From contig JBOGOC010000084.1 in the NCBI GenBank assembly GCA_050747525.1, positions 1-34,274 of the forward strand: a stretch of 34,274 nucleotides of DNA, in the 5' to 3' direction. The translations under genes and the position numbers were made by a program. Source of the stretch: JBOGOC01 sp050747525. Its GTDB lineage: Bacteria > Acidobacteriota > Polarisedimenticolia > JACPZX01 > DASXTC01. The notes under the pieces were generated by a model. That model made no database searches. It was not told the origin of the DNA and was given only the letters and a program-made list of their open reading frames with translations. Of the stretch, positions 22,970 through 32,004 are shown piece after piece (within the stretch, counting starts at the first letter, position 1; each line of letters starts with the position of its first letter).

Positions 22970-25900
22970 GCAGGGCCCGCAGCGACACGTCCTGGCGCGC
23001 GCGCTCGCGGTAGGGCTCCCCTCCCACCTTCACGGCGTCCTCCAGGTCGCGGCGCGCGTCTTCGTCCCGGTTCTGCGCCGCGGCCACGCGCGCGCGCGTG
23101 AACAGCGCCTCCGGATCGCGCGGAGACATCTCCACCGCGCGCGAAGCCCACACCGTGGCCTCCTGCGCCTTGCCGCCATCCACCAGGGCCTGGGCCACGG
23201 CGGTGAAGGCTTCGGCATCCTGCTTGCCGATCTCGATCGCGCGCCGGTAGGTGGCGGCGGCCTGGTCGGCCTGCCGGCGGGCGCGTTGGATGTCCCCCAT
23301 CACCATGAGAGGCTCGGGATAGAGTGGATCGTCCGCGATGGCCTTCTCGAGGTACGTCTGCGCGGTGGCGGCGTCCCCCTCGTTGAACAGAAGGAGCCCC
23401 ATCCGGTAGTTGAGCGACGGGCTGTGCGGCGCCTGCGCCAGGGCCTGCTCGGTGAGCGCGCGCGCCCGGGGGACGTCTCCGTCCTCGAAGGCGAAGCGGG
23501 CCAGGTTGTAGAGCGCCAGGAAGTGCCCCGGGTCCACCTGCGCGGAGCGCTCGTAGGTCCGGCGCGAGGCTTCCCGCTCTCCGCGGGCGAAGAGCCGTTC
23601 GGCCAGCTTCACGAGGTTGCGCGCCGCCAGGTCGCGGGCGTAGGGGTCGGTGGGGTCGAGGTCCAGCGCCCGCTCGATGGTGGCCACCCCGCCTTCGAGG
23701 TCGCCGCGCAGCACCTGGAGCCGTCCTTCCATGGTCAGCCGCTGCGCTTCGCGCAGCACGGCCACGCGCGCGATCAGGGCCGGGTCCTCGCGATCCAGAA
23801 GCGCATCGACCGGGCGGATGCGCGCCATGAGCCAGGGCAGGTTGTCCTTCACCGTGTTCACCAGATGGCTGCGCGGGGCCGAGAACTCCAGGCGCGGCCG
23901 ATCGTCGGTGTTGAGCGGCGCGGCGCGCAGGTCGTCCTTCACGTCGGCCACGCGGAAGCAGTAGGTGGCCAGCAGGCGCGCGGGATCGTCCAGGCCGATC
24001 TGGCGCAGGCTCTCCGCCACCCTGGGCTCGGCCATCCTGCGCGCCAGGCGCTCCACGTCGAGATGCGCGGCGCCGTCGCCCCCCACCAGCACCGTCTCCA
24101 CACCCGTGAACCACACGGTGGCCTCGGGGAACACCTCCGCGAAGGTCTTCATGATGCTCAGGTAGTCGACCGGGTCGAGCTGGTACAGGGGCAGGAACTG
24201 GGCGGTCATCCCGCCAGGCGCCAGGCGGCTCTTCACCAGACGGAAGTGCTCCAGGCTGTAGAGGCTGGCCGCTCCTCCCACCAGCGGCGCGAAGGGAGCC
24301 GAGGCGATGGCGTCGTACCGGTCGGGCGTGAGCATCAGGTGGTTGCGTCCGTCGTTGTAGATGAGACGCAGCCCCGGCCGCGAGAGGATCGAGAAAGTCT
24401 CGCGATCGAACGCGCGCGCGGCCTCCACCACGACGGGCTCGATCTCGGCGCAGTCGAGGCGATCCACCGTGTGGGTCCCCATCGCCCCCACGGTGATCCC
24501 CGAGCCCAGACCGATGTTGAGCGCCACGCGCGGCTCGCCGGAGTGAAGCAGCAGCGGCAGGTGGCCCAGCAGGCGCTGCAGGCGCATGCCGTCCAGCGCG
24601 GTGGCCCCTTCGATCTTGCCGTCGTTGAAGAAGGCCTTGTTGATGTCTCCCAGGATGGCCACCGACGGCGTGGTGGTCACGCCCTCGGCGTAGTAGACGA
24701 GGCGGGTCTCGCGCAGCCGCTCGGCCAGCACGGGACGCCCCGCGTCGTCGAGATAGAGCCGTGGCATGAAGTAGGCGCCCGAGGTGAGCAGCTTGCGATC
24801 CCACGCGCTGGTGGTGACCGCCAGCCCCGCCGCCGCCACGAGAATCGCCCCTGCCGCTGTTGCCCGCGTCCTCAGGGGAGTCGACTCGGCCAGCGCCAGC
24901 ACCGCGCCCAGCACCGCGAAGGCCGCGCTCAGGGCCACCATGCTGGCCTGCATGCCGATGGCGGGCAGCAGGACGAACGCGCCCGCCAGCGATCCCAGGA
25001 TCGAGCCGACGGTGCTGGAGGCGTACAGGCGCCCCACCTCCGACCCCAGCCGCGCGCGCTGCGGCCGTACGATACGGACGGCTACGGGCCACACCGCTCC
25101 AGACAGCAGTGTGGGCCCGAGCATCAGGAAGGCCGAGAGGAGGAACTTGACGAGCAGCTCGTGGCTCCAGGTCAGCCCCCAGGAGGCCATCAGCGAGAGA
25201 TAGACGCCGGGAAGGCGATCGACGGCCCGCATGGAGAGCAGCACCAGCACGCCGATGCCGCCTTGAAGAAGGCCGAGGACCAGCCAGGGGCGCTTCAGGC
25301 GGTCGGCGAAGGGGGTCATCAGCAGGCTCCCCGCGCCGATGCCGAACAGAAAGACCGACAGCATCGAGCTGAAGGAGTACGCCGTGCTGCCGAACACCAG
25401 CAGCAGCGCGCGCGTCCAGACCACCTCGAGCGCCAGGGCCCCGAATCCACCGAGCGCCACCGAGGTCATGACCAGGGCCAGCCGAGCGGGGCCGAGCGAA
25501 CCCGGGCCGGCGGCGGCCGGGGACGGCCTGGCCCCCTTCGGTGGGGCCTTCGTCTCGCGGGCCTCGGACCCTCCGGCCTCCCGCGACAGCATCCAGGCGA
25601 CACCCGCCACCAGGAAATTGCCCAGGGCCGCGGCCAGGGTGGTCCCGGTCAGCCCCAGGCCCTCCAGCAGCACGAACCCCGCCAGAAGGCACCCCGCCAC
25701 GCCGCCCAGGGTGTTGAGTGCGTACAGGAGGCCCAGGCGGCTCCCCACCTGAGACTCGTGGCTCACCGCCCAGCGCGACAGCACGGGGAGGGTGGCTCCC
25801 ATCAGGGCGGTGGCCGGAAGCAGGGCCAGGGCCGCCGTGACGAAGCGCCCCGCGGAGAGAGCCGCCGAAAGATGGTCGAAGGGCCCGTTGAGGGCCACGT

Positions 25901-26219
25901 ACAGGGCCCCTATCCCCTTCTGGACGAAGGGGAGCGCCAGGGCCCAGACACCGATCCCCAGCTCCAGCAGCGCGTACAGCCGCAGCGGGTTCCCGGGGCG
26001 CCGGTCGACCAGCCTTCCCCCCAGGGCGCTGCCGGCGGCCAGCCCCGCCATGAAGGCGGCCAGGACGGCGCTGGCCGCGTGCACCGTCTTGCCGAAGATC
26101 AGGGTCAGGGAGCGAAGCCAGATGACTTCGTAGATGAGCCCGGCCGCCCCCGAGACGATAAAGAGCAGGATGACGGCCGCGAGGGGGACGCCCGGGAACG
26201 GACGGCTGGCCGGCTTCAC
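22962..26219 (-). CDS. Fused membrane transporter-like/spermidine-synthase-like protein with TPR repeats
   Basis: A 1085-residue protein. A membrane part with MFS-like helices (about 1-480) starts SGAAGLIYEVIWLRSLTLIF, the hallmark of the fused MFS/spermidine-synthase family. The cytoplasmic domain (about 490-760) has the SAM-fold loop NIGLGSGITVG and an E in CAEIEPVVVE, then NDGRNH. The segment that holds the catalytic or gate Asp in aminopropyltransferases (YDxIIxD) reads YDAIASAPFAPLVGG, so polyamine synthesis is doubtful. At least five TPR units fill about 770-1085. The ATG at 26219 follows GAGCGAG. It is the first gene of the operon with rnc, and its stop codon lies within the transposon target duplication. 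Function unknown. Confidence 0.83.
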   Translation of the reverse strand: MKPASRPFPGVPLAAVILLFIVSGAAGLIYEVIWLRSLTLIFGKTVHAASAVLAAFMAGLAAGSALGGRLVDRRPGNPLRLYALLELGIGVWALALPFVQKGIGALYVALNGPFDHLSAALSAGRFVTAALALLPATALMGATLPVLSRWAVSHESQVGSRLGLLYALNTLGGVAGCLLAGFVLLEGLGLTGTTLAAALGNFLVAGVAWMLSREAGGSEARETKAPPKGARPSPAAAGPGSLGPARLALVMTSVALGGFGALALEVVWTRALLLVFGSTAYSFSSMLSVFLFGIGAGSLLMTPFADRLKRPWLVLGLLQGGIGVLVLLSMRAVDRLPGVYLSLMASWGLTWSHELLVKFLLSAFLMLGPTLLSGAVWPVAVRIVRPQRARLGSEVGRLYASSTVGSILGSLAGAFVLLPAIGMQASMVALSAAFAVLGAVLALAESTPLRTRATAAGAILVAAAGLAVTTSAWDRKLLTSGAYFMPRLYLDDAGRPVLAERLRETRLVYYAEGVTTTPSVAILGDINKAFFNDGKIEGATALDGMRLQRLLGHLPLLLHSGEPRVALNIGLGSGITVGAMGTHTVDRLDCAEIEPVVVEAARAFDRETFSILSRPGLRLIYNDGRNHLMLTPDRYDAIASAPFAPLVGGAASLYSLEHFRLVKSRLAPGGMTAQFLPLYQLDPVDYLSIMKTFAEVFPEATVWFTGVETVLVGGDGAAHLDVERLARRMAEPRVAESLRQIGLDDPARLLATYCFRVADVKDDLRAAPLNTDDRPRLEFSAPRSHLVNTVKDNLPWLMARIRPVDALLDREDPALIARVAVLREAQRLTMEGRLQVLRGDLEGGVATIERALDLDPTDPYARDLAARNLVKLAERLFARGEREASRRTYERSAQVDPGHFLALYNLARFAFEDGDVPRARALTEQALAQAPHSPSLNYRMGLLLFNEGDAATAQTYLEKAIADDPLYPEPLMVMGDIQRARRQADQAAATYRRAIEIGKQDAEAFTAVAQALVDGGKAQEATVWASRAVEMSPRDPEALFTRARVAAAQNRDEDARRDLEDAVKVGGEPYRERARQDVSLRALLR

Positions 26220-26260
26220 GGAACTCGCTCAGGCAAGAGGGGATACGGCATGGGCGAAGG

Positions 26261-26266
26261 AGTTTA
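26261..26266 (-). promoter_or_regulatory. Extended -10-like box for the 26219 gene
   Basis: On the minus strand TGCTAAACT holds TAAACT (4 of 6) with the extended TGn, about 40 nt upstream of the ATG at 26219. A transcript from here would have a leader that includes GAGCGAG. No clear -35 is visible. Confidence 0.35.
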
Positions 26267-26296
26267 GCACCGGCGGCGCGGGCCCACCGGCGATGC

Positions 26297-26302
26297 TAGA
26301 TT
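26297..26302 (+). promoter_or_regulatory. Extended -10 box 8 nt before the TolB-like gene
   Basis: TGCTAGATT gives TAGATT (4 of 6) with extended TGn, 8 nt before the ATG at 26311. The spacing is identical to that of the TATAAT at 16483, which points to a start of transcription at or near the ATG. Confidence 0.4.
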
Positions 26303-26310
26303 GAAGGCTC

Positions 26311-28164
26311 ATGTCCCGGCACGGCTTCCATGGCATCGCTCTGCTCTGCGCGGTCACCGCCGCGGTCCTCTGCGCGCCGGGGCCGGCCGCGCAGGACCCG
26401 GGCGCTCGCGCACGGTCCCTGATGGTGCTCGACGCCCGGCCCATCGAGGTCCAGTTCGAGCGGATGGACTGGCCGGTCTTCTCGCCGTCGGGAGACACCA
26501 TCGCCTTCTCGGCGCTGGCCCCCGACGGACGGCGGCACATCTTCACCATCCCGGCCAATGGCGGCGCGCCGCGCGCGATCACCTCGGGCGCGGGCGACGA
26601 CTGGACCCCCCGCTACTCGCCCGACGGGCGGCGTGTCGCCTTCGTGTCGAACCGATCGGGCAACCGCGACTTGTGGGTCGTCCCGGCGGAGGGCGGCGAG
26701 CCTGCGGCGGTCACCAGCGACCCGGCCGACGACCTGGACCCGGACTGGTCCCCCGACGGCAAGCGCCTGGTGTTCGCCTCCAACCGCGGCGGGCCGACGC
26801 TCATCTACCAGTTGATGCTCGACACGAAGCAGGTGTTCGCTCTCTCCGACGGATCGGGCGAGGACCGGCGGCCGGCCTGGTCGCCCGACGGCCAGACCAT
26901 CGCCTTCCAGTCATCGCGGGGCGGGAAGCGGCACGTCTATCTCATACCCGCCGACGGTGGCGAGGCGACCCGCGTGGGGCGTGACGAGTCCCGGGAAGAG
27001 AGCTGGCCGGCCTGGATGCCCGACGGCAGCGCCCTGATCTGTCAGGTCGGCATGAAGGGGAATCCCAGCAGGCTCTATCTCTATCCGCTCGCCGCAAACC
27101 TCCCCCCGACGATCATCTCGGTCCCGCCTGTCCCCGGCCGGCCGGAGCAGCTCGGCGCGCCACCGCCCTCCCTGTCGCGCGACGGCACGCGGCTGGTGAT
27201 GGCCAGCGGCGGCGAGGCCTCTCTGCAGATAATCAAGCTGGCCGGCGGAGCGTCGGTCGTGCTGACCAGCCGCGCACGGCTGCGCCACCCATCATGGGCC
27301 AAGGACGGCCGGCGACTGGTGATGTCGGGAGACCTGAGCGGCACGTGGGATCTCTGGATCGTGGGGGCGGCCAGCGGCAAGGTGACCCGCCTGACGGACG
27401 ACGATGATCTCGAGATCGACCCGGTCTGGTCGCGGCAGACGGGCGACGTGCTCTACGTGCTGGAGGCGGCCGGCGGGAACCTCCTGAAGCTGCTGGAGCC
27501 GGAGACGCAGCGCGCCATCGTGGTGGGAGGGGGCGAGAACGGCAGCGAGCCGGCCTGGTCCCCCGACGGGCTCTCCATCGCCTACGTCTCCGCACGCGAG
27601 GGGAGCCGCGACATCTGGATCCGTCCGGTGGGCGGAGGGTCCCCGCGCCGGCTCACCCTCGAGCCCGGATCGGAGACGCACCCGACCTGGTCGCCCGACG
27701 GGGCCTGGATCGCCTACGCGAGCGATCAGGGCAAAGGGAGCTCCATCTGGAAGGTCCCCTCCGCCGGCGGCACCGCCGCGCAGCTCACGCAGCTCAGCGA
27801 GAAGTTCACCGGGGACACGCAGCCGGACTGGAGTCCGTCCAACCGGCACATCGCATTCACGCGCGCGCTGGCCTCCGGCGGCTCGGACGTGTACATGATG
27901 ACCCCCGAAGGGCAGGAGCACTTCCCGATCGGCCGGGGCCTCGGCAAGAGGCTCATGGACCCGGCCTGGTCCCCCGATGGAGGTCACCTGGCTATCACCT
28001 CCAGCAGCGAGGATCAGATCGTGGTCCTGACCCTGGGCGAGCCGCCGAGCCAGGCTCCACCGGCCCCCCGGCCTGCGAGGCCACCTCCTCCCCCGCCTCA
28101 GCCGCCGCCGGGCGAGGGGGCGGTCCCGGAAGAGCCGGGCGAAGACGAAGACCCCGGCTACTGA
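26311..28164 (+). CDS. Exported TolB-like protein with two beta-propellers (PD40 repeats)
   Basis: A 617-residue protein with a signal peptide (IALLCAVTAAVLCAPGPAAQ). I count about twelve PD40/WD40-like repeat units of the form W-SPDG-x-x-I-AF, for example at YSPDGRRVAF, WSPDGKRLVF, WSPDGQTIAF, WSPDGLSIAY and WSPDGAWIAY; twelve would make two six-bladed propellers. The family is used for protein binding in the periplasm or outside the cell, as in TolB and peptidase-linked propellers. No peptidase domain follows; instead there is a proline-rich tail (about 570-600) and an acidic end. It is monocistronic and divergent from the 26219 gene. Its stop overlaps the end of the converging transferase gene by 7 nt. 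Confidence 0.88.
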   Translation: MSRHGFHGIALLCAVTAAVLCAPGPAAQDPGARARSLMVLDARPIEVQFERMDWPVFSPSGDTIAFSALAPDGRRHIFTIPANGGAPRAITSGAGDDWTPRYSPDGRRVAFVSNRSGNRDLWVVPAEGGEPAAVTSDPADDLDPDWSPDGKRLVFASNRGGPTLIYQLMLDTKQVFALSDGSGEDRRPAWSPDGQTIAFQSSRGGKRHVYLIPADGGEATRVGRDESREESWPAWMPDGSALICQVGMKGNPSRLYLYPLAANLPPTIISVPPVPGRPEQLGAPPPSLSRDGTRLVMASGGEASLQIIKLAGGASVVLTSRARLRHPSWAKDGRRLVMSGDLSGTWDLWIVGAASGKVTRLTDDDDLEIDPVWSRQTGDVLYVLEAAGGNLLKLLEPETQRAIVVGGGENGSEPAWSPDGLSIAYVSAREGSRDIWIRPVGGGSPRRLTLEPGSETHPTWSPDGAWIAYASDQGKGSSIWKVPSAGGTAAQLTQLSEKFTGDTQPDWSPSNRHIAFTRALASGGSDVYMMTPEGQEHFPIGRGLGKRLMDPAWSPDGGHLAITSSSEDQIVVLTLGEPPSQAPPAPRPARPPPPPPQPPPGEGAVPEEPGEDEDPGY

Positions 28165-30092
28165 CGGGGCGCAGACCCGGACAGCTGTGCGCGCAGCTGG
28201 AGGATCTCCGGATCGTCCATGCCGGATGCCGCGGCCTTGTCCAGGACGATGAGTGCCTCCTCCATCCTTCCCACCTTTGCCAGGGCGGTGGCCAGGTTGA
28301 GCGTCGCGTTGAGGTTCGACGGCACTCTGTCCCGGGCCTCCCGAAACTGGTCGGCAGCCTCGGCCCAGCGGCCCTGATGGGCAAGAATGGCTCCCAGCCC
28401 GTTGGGTCCATGGGACGTTCTCGGAGAGACGCGGTTCAGATGCTCGAAGATCGCGACCGCTTCGTCGAAGCGGCCCGCGTCCACCAGGGTGGAGGCATGG
28501 CCGTTGAGCATCTCCCGATCGTCGGGGAACAGAGCCACTCCTTCCCGCCCCAGCTCCAGCGCCTGGTCGAGCCGGCCGGTCCGCGCGTACACGGAGGCCA
28601 GATGCGATCGAGCTTCGCGATCACGGGCATTCAGGCGCAGCGCCTCCGACAGCTCCCTCTCCGCGCCCGCCAGATCGCCCAGGAACAGGAGGCTCATGCC
28701 CATCTCCGCGCGGGCCTCGGAAGAATGAGGTGCGATGCGCAGCGCGGCCGCCTGCTCGGCCATGGCTTCGGTGAGGAGGCCATGCTCGCGCAGCGCCATC
28801 CCGTGAAACATGTGCGCTCGCGCGCTCTGAGGACACGCGCGCGCGGCCGCGCCGAACAGGGCCAGTCGGCTGTCGAACTCCGGCACGCGCATCCACGACC
28901 GGGCCGCGCCCGCCGCCACAAGGAGCGCGGCGGTCACCGGCAGGACCGACCTGCGCCAGGAACGCCCTTCACCGGGGTCGAGCAGCGCTCCCAGGACCAG
29001 GCAGACACCCACGGTGGGCAGGTACAGATTGCGCTCAGCGAACATGGAGATCCCGGGGAAAAGAAGATTCGACGTCGGCAGGAAGGCACAGACGAAGATG
29101 ATGGCTCCGGCGGCCGCCGCCCGGCCCCGGGGGCCTCCCCGGCGGGCTGCCGCCGCGAGGCCGAACGCTCCCGCCGCGAAGACGGCCAGCCACACGAGCA
29201 ACCGGACATCGGCCACGCCGGTCGCCGGCGGGATCTGGTTGTAGCCGTAATCCAGGCATAGCCTCGACGGGACCAGCGACTGGCGCGCGGCCTCGCCGAA
29301 AACCAGCACGGAGCTGAGAATCCGATCGAGGGCCGCCAGCCCTCGAAGCGGATTGAGGAGGGGCGGGCCCTCGCTGATTCCTCCCACCAGATGGCCCAGA
29401 ATCGCCGCCCGGATGGCCAGATAGACGGCGATGACGCCCGCATAGACGGCATAGGCGCGCCACTGCGCGTGCAGAGCACGCGGCGCTCGCGGAGCGAGCG
29501 GCGCGCGGGGAGCGCGCGCGTCCAGCCAGTCCCCCGCGAGAACCAGCGCCGGAAAGACCACCGCTCCCTCCTTGGCCAGGAGTCCCGAGCCCAGCAGGAC
29601 CGCCGCCCAGGCGATGCGTCCCTTCAAGTGCAGCAGCCACGCCCCCAGCACGCACACGGACGAAGTCAGCTCCGCGTGCTGAGTGATCCAGAGAACTGCC
29701 TCGGTGTGCACGGGGTGCGTCGCGAAGAGCAGGCCGGCGATCAAGCCTGCCCTCAGCTGTCCGGTCAGGCGGTGCACGAGAGCGACCAGCAGAGCGGACG
29801 CCCCCGCATGCAGCAGGAGATTGAGCAGGTGGTAGGGCCAGGGGCGCCCGCCTCCCCCCACCCAGAGGACGGTGGCCATGACGGCGGCAAGCGGCCGGTA
29901 GAGCGGATTGCGCCCCTGCCCCGCGTCCCAGAAGTCGGTGGTGAGCAGCGCGGGGATGTTGGACAGGCTGTGGACGCGCTCGTTCTCCAGGATCTCGCCG
30001 ACGTCATCGTAGAGGAACGGCCCCCTCAGGACGCCCGCGTGCACCACGAGAGCCAGCAGCGCGGCCATGGCCATACAGAGGGGACGCGACAC
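28158..30092 (-). CDS. TMTC-like GT-C transferase with TPR repeats, copy 2
   Basis: A 644-residue protein. The membrane part (about 1-400) carries GPFLYDDVGEILENERV with the D-D pair expected of the catalytic loop, NPLYRPLAAV and HPVHTEAV, all typical of TMTC/DUF1736 proteins, the O-mannosyltransferase group with membrane helices and TPRs. The C-terminal 220 residues are tetratricopeptide repeats (GDLAGAERELSEALRLNARD, GRLDQALELGREG). It should glycosylate exported proteins using a lipid-linked sugar; substrate unknown. It is the downstream member of a tandem pair with about 80% identity by eye over the first 100 residues. The GTG start is 7 nt after its neighbour's stop with AGAGGG upstream. 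The loop near 29470-29530 has an A-P-R-rich insertion absent from most of the copy. Confidence 0.88.
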   Translation of the reverse strand: MSRPLCMAMAALLALVVHAGVLRGPFLYDDVGEILENERVHSLSNIPALLTTDFWDAGQGRNPLYRPLAAVMATVLWVGGGGRPWPYHLLNLLLHAGASALLVALVHRLTGQLRAGLIAGLLFATHPVHTEAVLWITQHAELTSSVCVLGAWLLHLKGRIAWAAVLLGSGLLAKEGAVVFPALVLAGDWLDARAPRAPLAPRAPRALHAQWRAYAVYAGVIAVYLAIRAAILGHLVGGISEGPPLLNPLRGLAALDRILSSVLVFGEAARQSLVPSRLCLDYGYNQIPPATGVADVRLLVWLAVFAAGAFGLAAAARRGGPRGRAAAAGAIIFVCAFLPTSNLLFPGISMFAERNLYLPTVGVCLVLGALLDPGEGRSWRRSVLPVTAALLVAAGAARSWMRVPEFDSRLALFGAAARACPQSARAHMFHGMALREHGLLTEAMAEQAAALRIAPHSSEARAEMGMSLLFLGDLAGAERELSEALRLNARDREARSHLASVYARTGRLDQALELGREGVALFPDDREMLNGHASTLVDAGRFDEAVAIFEHLNRVSPRTSHGPNGLGAILAHQGRWAEAADQFREARDRVPSNLNATLNLATALAKVGRMEEALIVLDKAAASGMDDPEILQLRAQLSGSAPRQ

Positions 30093-30099
30093 GGGCCCT

Positions 30100-32004
30100 C
30101 TACCGCGCCGGGCCCGCGAGCGATGCGCGGAGGTCGCGCAGCTCGGGGTCGTGCATTCCCGAGGCGATCGCGTGGTCCAGAACGGCCAGCGCCCGGGGGC
30201 GCTCTCCCGCCCGCGACAGGGCCTGGGCCAGATTGAGCGTGGCGTTGAGGTCCTCCGGCTTGCGGCGCAGCGCCTCCTCGAACTGCGCGGCCGCCTCTTT
30301 CCAGCGTCCCTCGGCTGACAGAAGCGCTCCCAGCCCGTTGGGCCCGTGGGGGCTTGCGGGCATGGAGCGCTCGATGCGCTCGAAGATGGCGCGGGCCTCC
30401 TGCAGCCGGCCGGCGTCCATCAGGTTGGAGGCGTGGTTGTTCAGGACATCGGGGTCATCGGGAAAGAGCCGCACGGATTCCTGGCTCATGGCCACCGCCT
30501 GCTCCAGCCGCCCCGTCTGCGCGTAGAGGGAGGCCAGGTTCGATCGCGCCTCCCTGTCCTCGGCGTTGAGCCGCAGCGCCTCGGCCAGCTCGCGCTCGGC
30601 CCCCGCCAGATCACCCGACAACATGAGATTCACGCCCAGCTCGGATCGCGCGTCGGAGTAGCCCGGCGCGATGGCCAGGGCCGCCCGCTGCGCGGCCAGA
30701 GCCTCGGGGACGCGGCCGTCGTCGCGCAGAGCCATGCCGTGGAACATGTGCGCCCTCGCGCTCTGCGGACAGGCGCGCGCCGCCGCGCCGAACAGGGCCA
30801 GGCGGCTGTCGAACTCGGGGACGCGCGCCCAGGAGCGGGCGCCGGCCACGGCCACCAGCAGCACGGCGGCCGCGGGAAGGACGGCGCGCCGCCACGTGCG
30901 CCCCGTCCCGGGATCGAGCAGCGCCCCCGCCGCCAGACACACGCCCAGCACGGGAAGGTACAGGTTGCGCTCGGCGAACATGGAGATCCCGGGAAACAGG
31001 AGATTCGATGCCGGCAGGAACGCGCACAGGAAGATGGCGGCCCCCGCCGCCACGGCGCGGCCGCGGGCGCTCCCCCATCGGATGGCCGCTACCAGACCCG
31101 CCGCTGCCGCCGCGAAGGCAGCCAGCCACAGGATCACCCGGCCGTCGGCCAGGCCGCCCGCCACGGGGATCTGGTTGTAGCCGTAGTCCAGGCAGAGGGT
31201 CGAAGGGAGGAGCGACTGCCGCACCGCCTGGCCGAAGACCACCACGGAGCCGAGGACCCGATCGAACGCGGGAAGCCCACGCAGCGGATTGAGCAGAAGC
31301 GGCCCTTCGCTGGTCCCTCCCACCAGATGGCCCAGGACCGAGGCGCGGATGAGGAGATAGACGCCGATCACTCCCACGTACAGGCCGTAGGCGGGCCACT
31401 GCGCGCGCGGAGCGCGCGGCGCGCCCCGCCTCGCAAGCCAGTCCCCCGCCAGGGCGAGCGCCGGGAAGACCACCGCTCCCTCCTTGGCGAAGAGCCCCGC
31501 GCCCAGCAGGACCGCCGCCCCCCAGGCCCGGCCTTTCAGATGGGCCAGCCACGCGGCCAGCACGCACACGGAGGAGGTCAGCTCCGCGTGGCCCGAGATC
31601 CACACCACCGCCTCGGTGTGCACCGGATGCACCGCGAAGAGCAGGCCGGCGATGAAGCCGGCCGCCAGCCGCGCGGTCAGAGCGTGCACCAGAGCCACCA
31701 CCAGCGCGCTGGCTCCCGCGTGCAGCAGCAGATTCAGAAGGTGATAGGGCCAGGGCCGCCCGCCCCCCAGAGTCCAGGTGAGGGTGGAGGTGACCGCCGC
31801 GAGCGGCCGGTACAGAGGATTGCGCCCCTGGCCGGCGTTCCAGAAGTCCGTGGTGAGCAGCTCGGGGATGGACGCGAGGCTGTGGACCCGCTCGTTCTCG
31901 AGGATCTCGGGGACGTCGTCGTAGAGGAACGGTCCCCCCAGCGCTCCCGCGTGCACGACCACCGCGAGCAGAGCGGCCGCCACCATGCACAAGGAGCGGG
32001 ACAC
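30100..32004 (-). CDS. TMTC-like GT-C transferase with TPR repeats, copy 1
   Basis: A 634-residue paralogue of the next gene, with the same order: catalytic loop GPFLYDDVPEILENERV, NPLYRPLAAV, HPVHTEAVVWISGHAE, about ten membrane helices and a TPR tail (GDLAGAERELAEALRLNAED, GRLEQAVAMSQESVRLFPDD). The start is the GTG at 32004, which overlaps the preceding TAG as TAGTG and aligns with the GTG start of the copy (VSRSLCM against VSRPLCM). The open frame reaches further upstream, but that part is a shadow of the TPR gene. Expected role: transfer of mannose or a similar sugar from a polyprenyl carrier to exported protein. Two copies suggest different acceptors or dosage. Confidence 0.88.
   Translation of the reverse strand: MSRSLCMVAAALLAVVVHAGALGGPFLYDDVPEILENERVHSLASIPELLTTDFWNAGQGRNPLYRPLAAVTSTLTWTLGGGRPWPYHLLNLLLHAGASALVVALVHALTARLAAGFIAGLLFAVHPVHTEAVVWISGHAELTSSVCVLAAWLAHLKGRAWGAAVLLGAGLFAKEGAVVFPALALAGDWLARRGAPRAPRAQWPAYGLYVGVIGVYLLIRASVLGHLVGGTSEGPLLLNPLRGLPAFDRVLGSVVVFGQAVRQSLLPSTLCLDYGYNQIPVAGGLADGRVILWLAAFAAAAAGLVAAIRWGSARGRAVAAGAAIFLCAFLPASNLLFPGISMFAERNLYLPVLGVCLAAGALLDPGTGRTWRRAVLPAAAVLLVAVAGARSWARVPEFDSRLALFGAAARACPQSARAHMFHGMALRDDGRVPEALAAQRAALAIAPGYSDARSELGVNLMLSGDLAGAERELAEALRLNAEDREARSNLASLYAQTGRLEQAVAMSQESVRLFPDDPDVLNNHASNLMDAGRLQEARAIFERIERSMPASPHGPNGLGALLSAEGRWKEAAAQFEEALRRKPEDLNATLNLAQALSRAGERPRALAVLDHAIASGMHDPELRDLRASLAGPAR

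Noticed and set aside
22819..25692. 957-codon minus-strand frame running through the transposable element
   Set aside because: It is a shifted frame of the MFS/spermidine-synthase-like gene, dominated by R, G, A and P; the part inside the element alone has no credible start.
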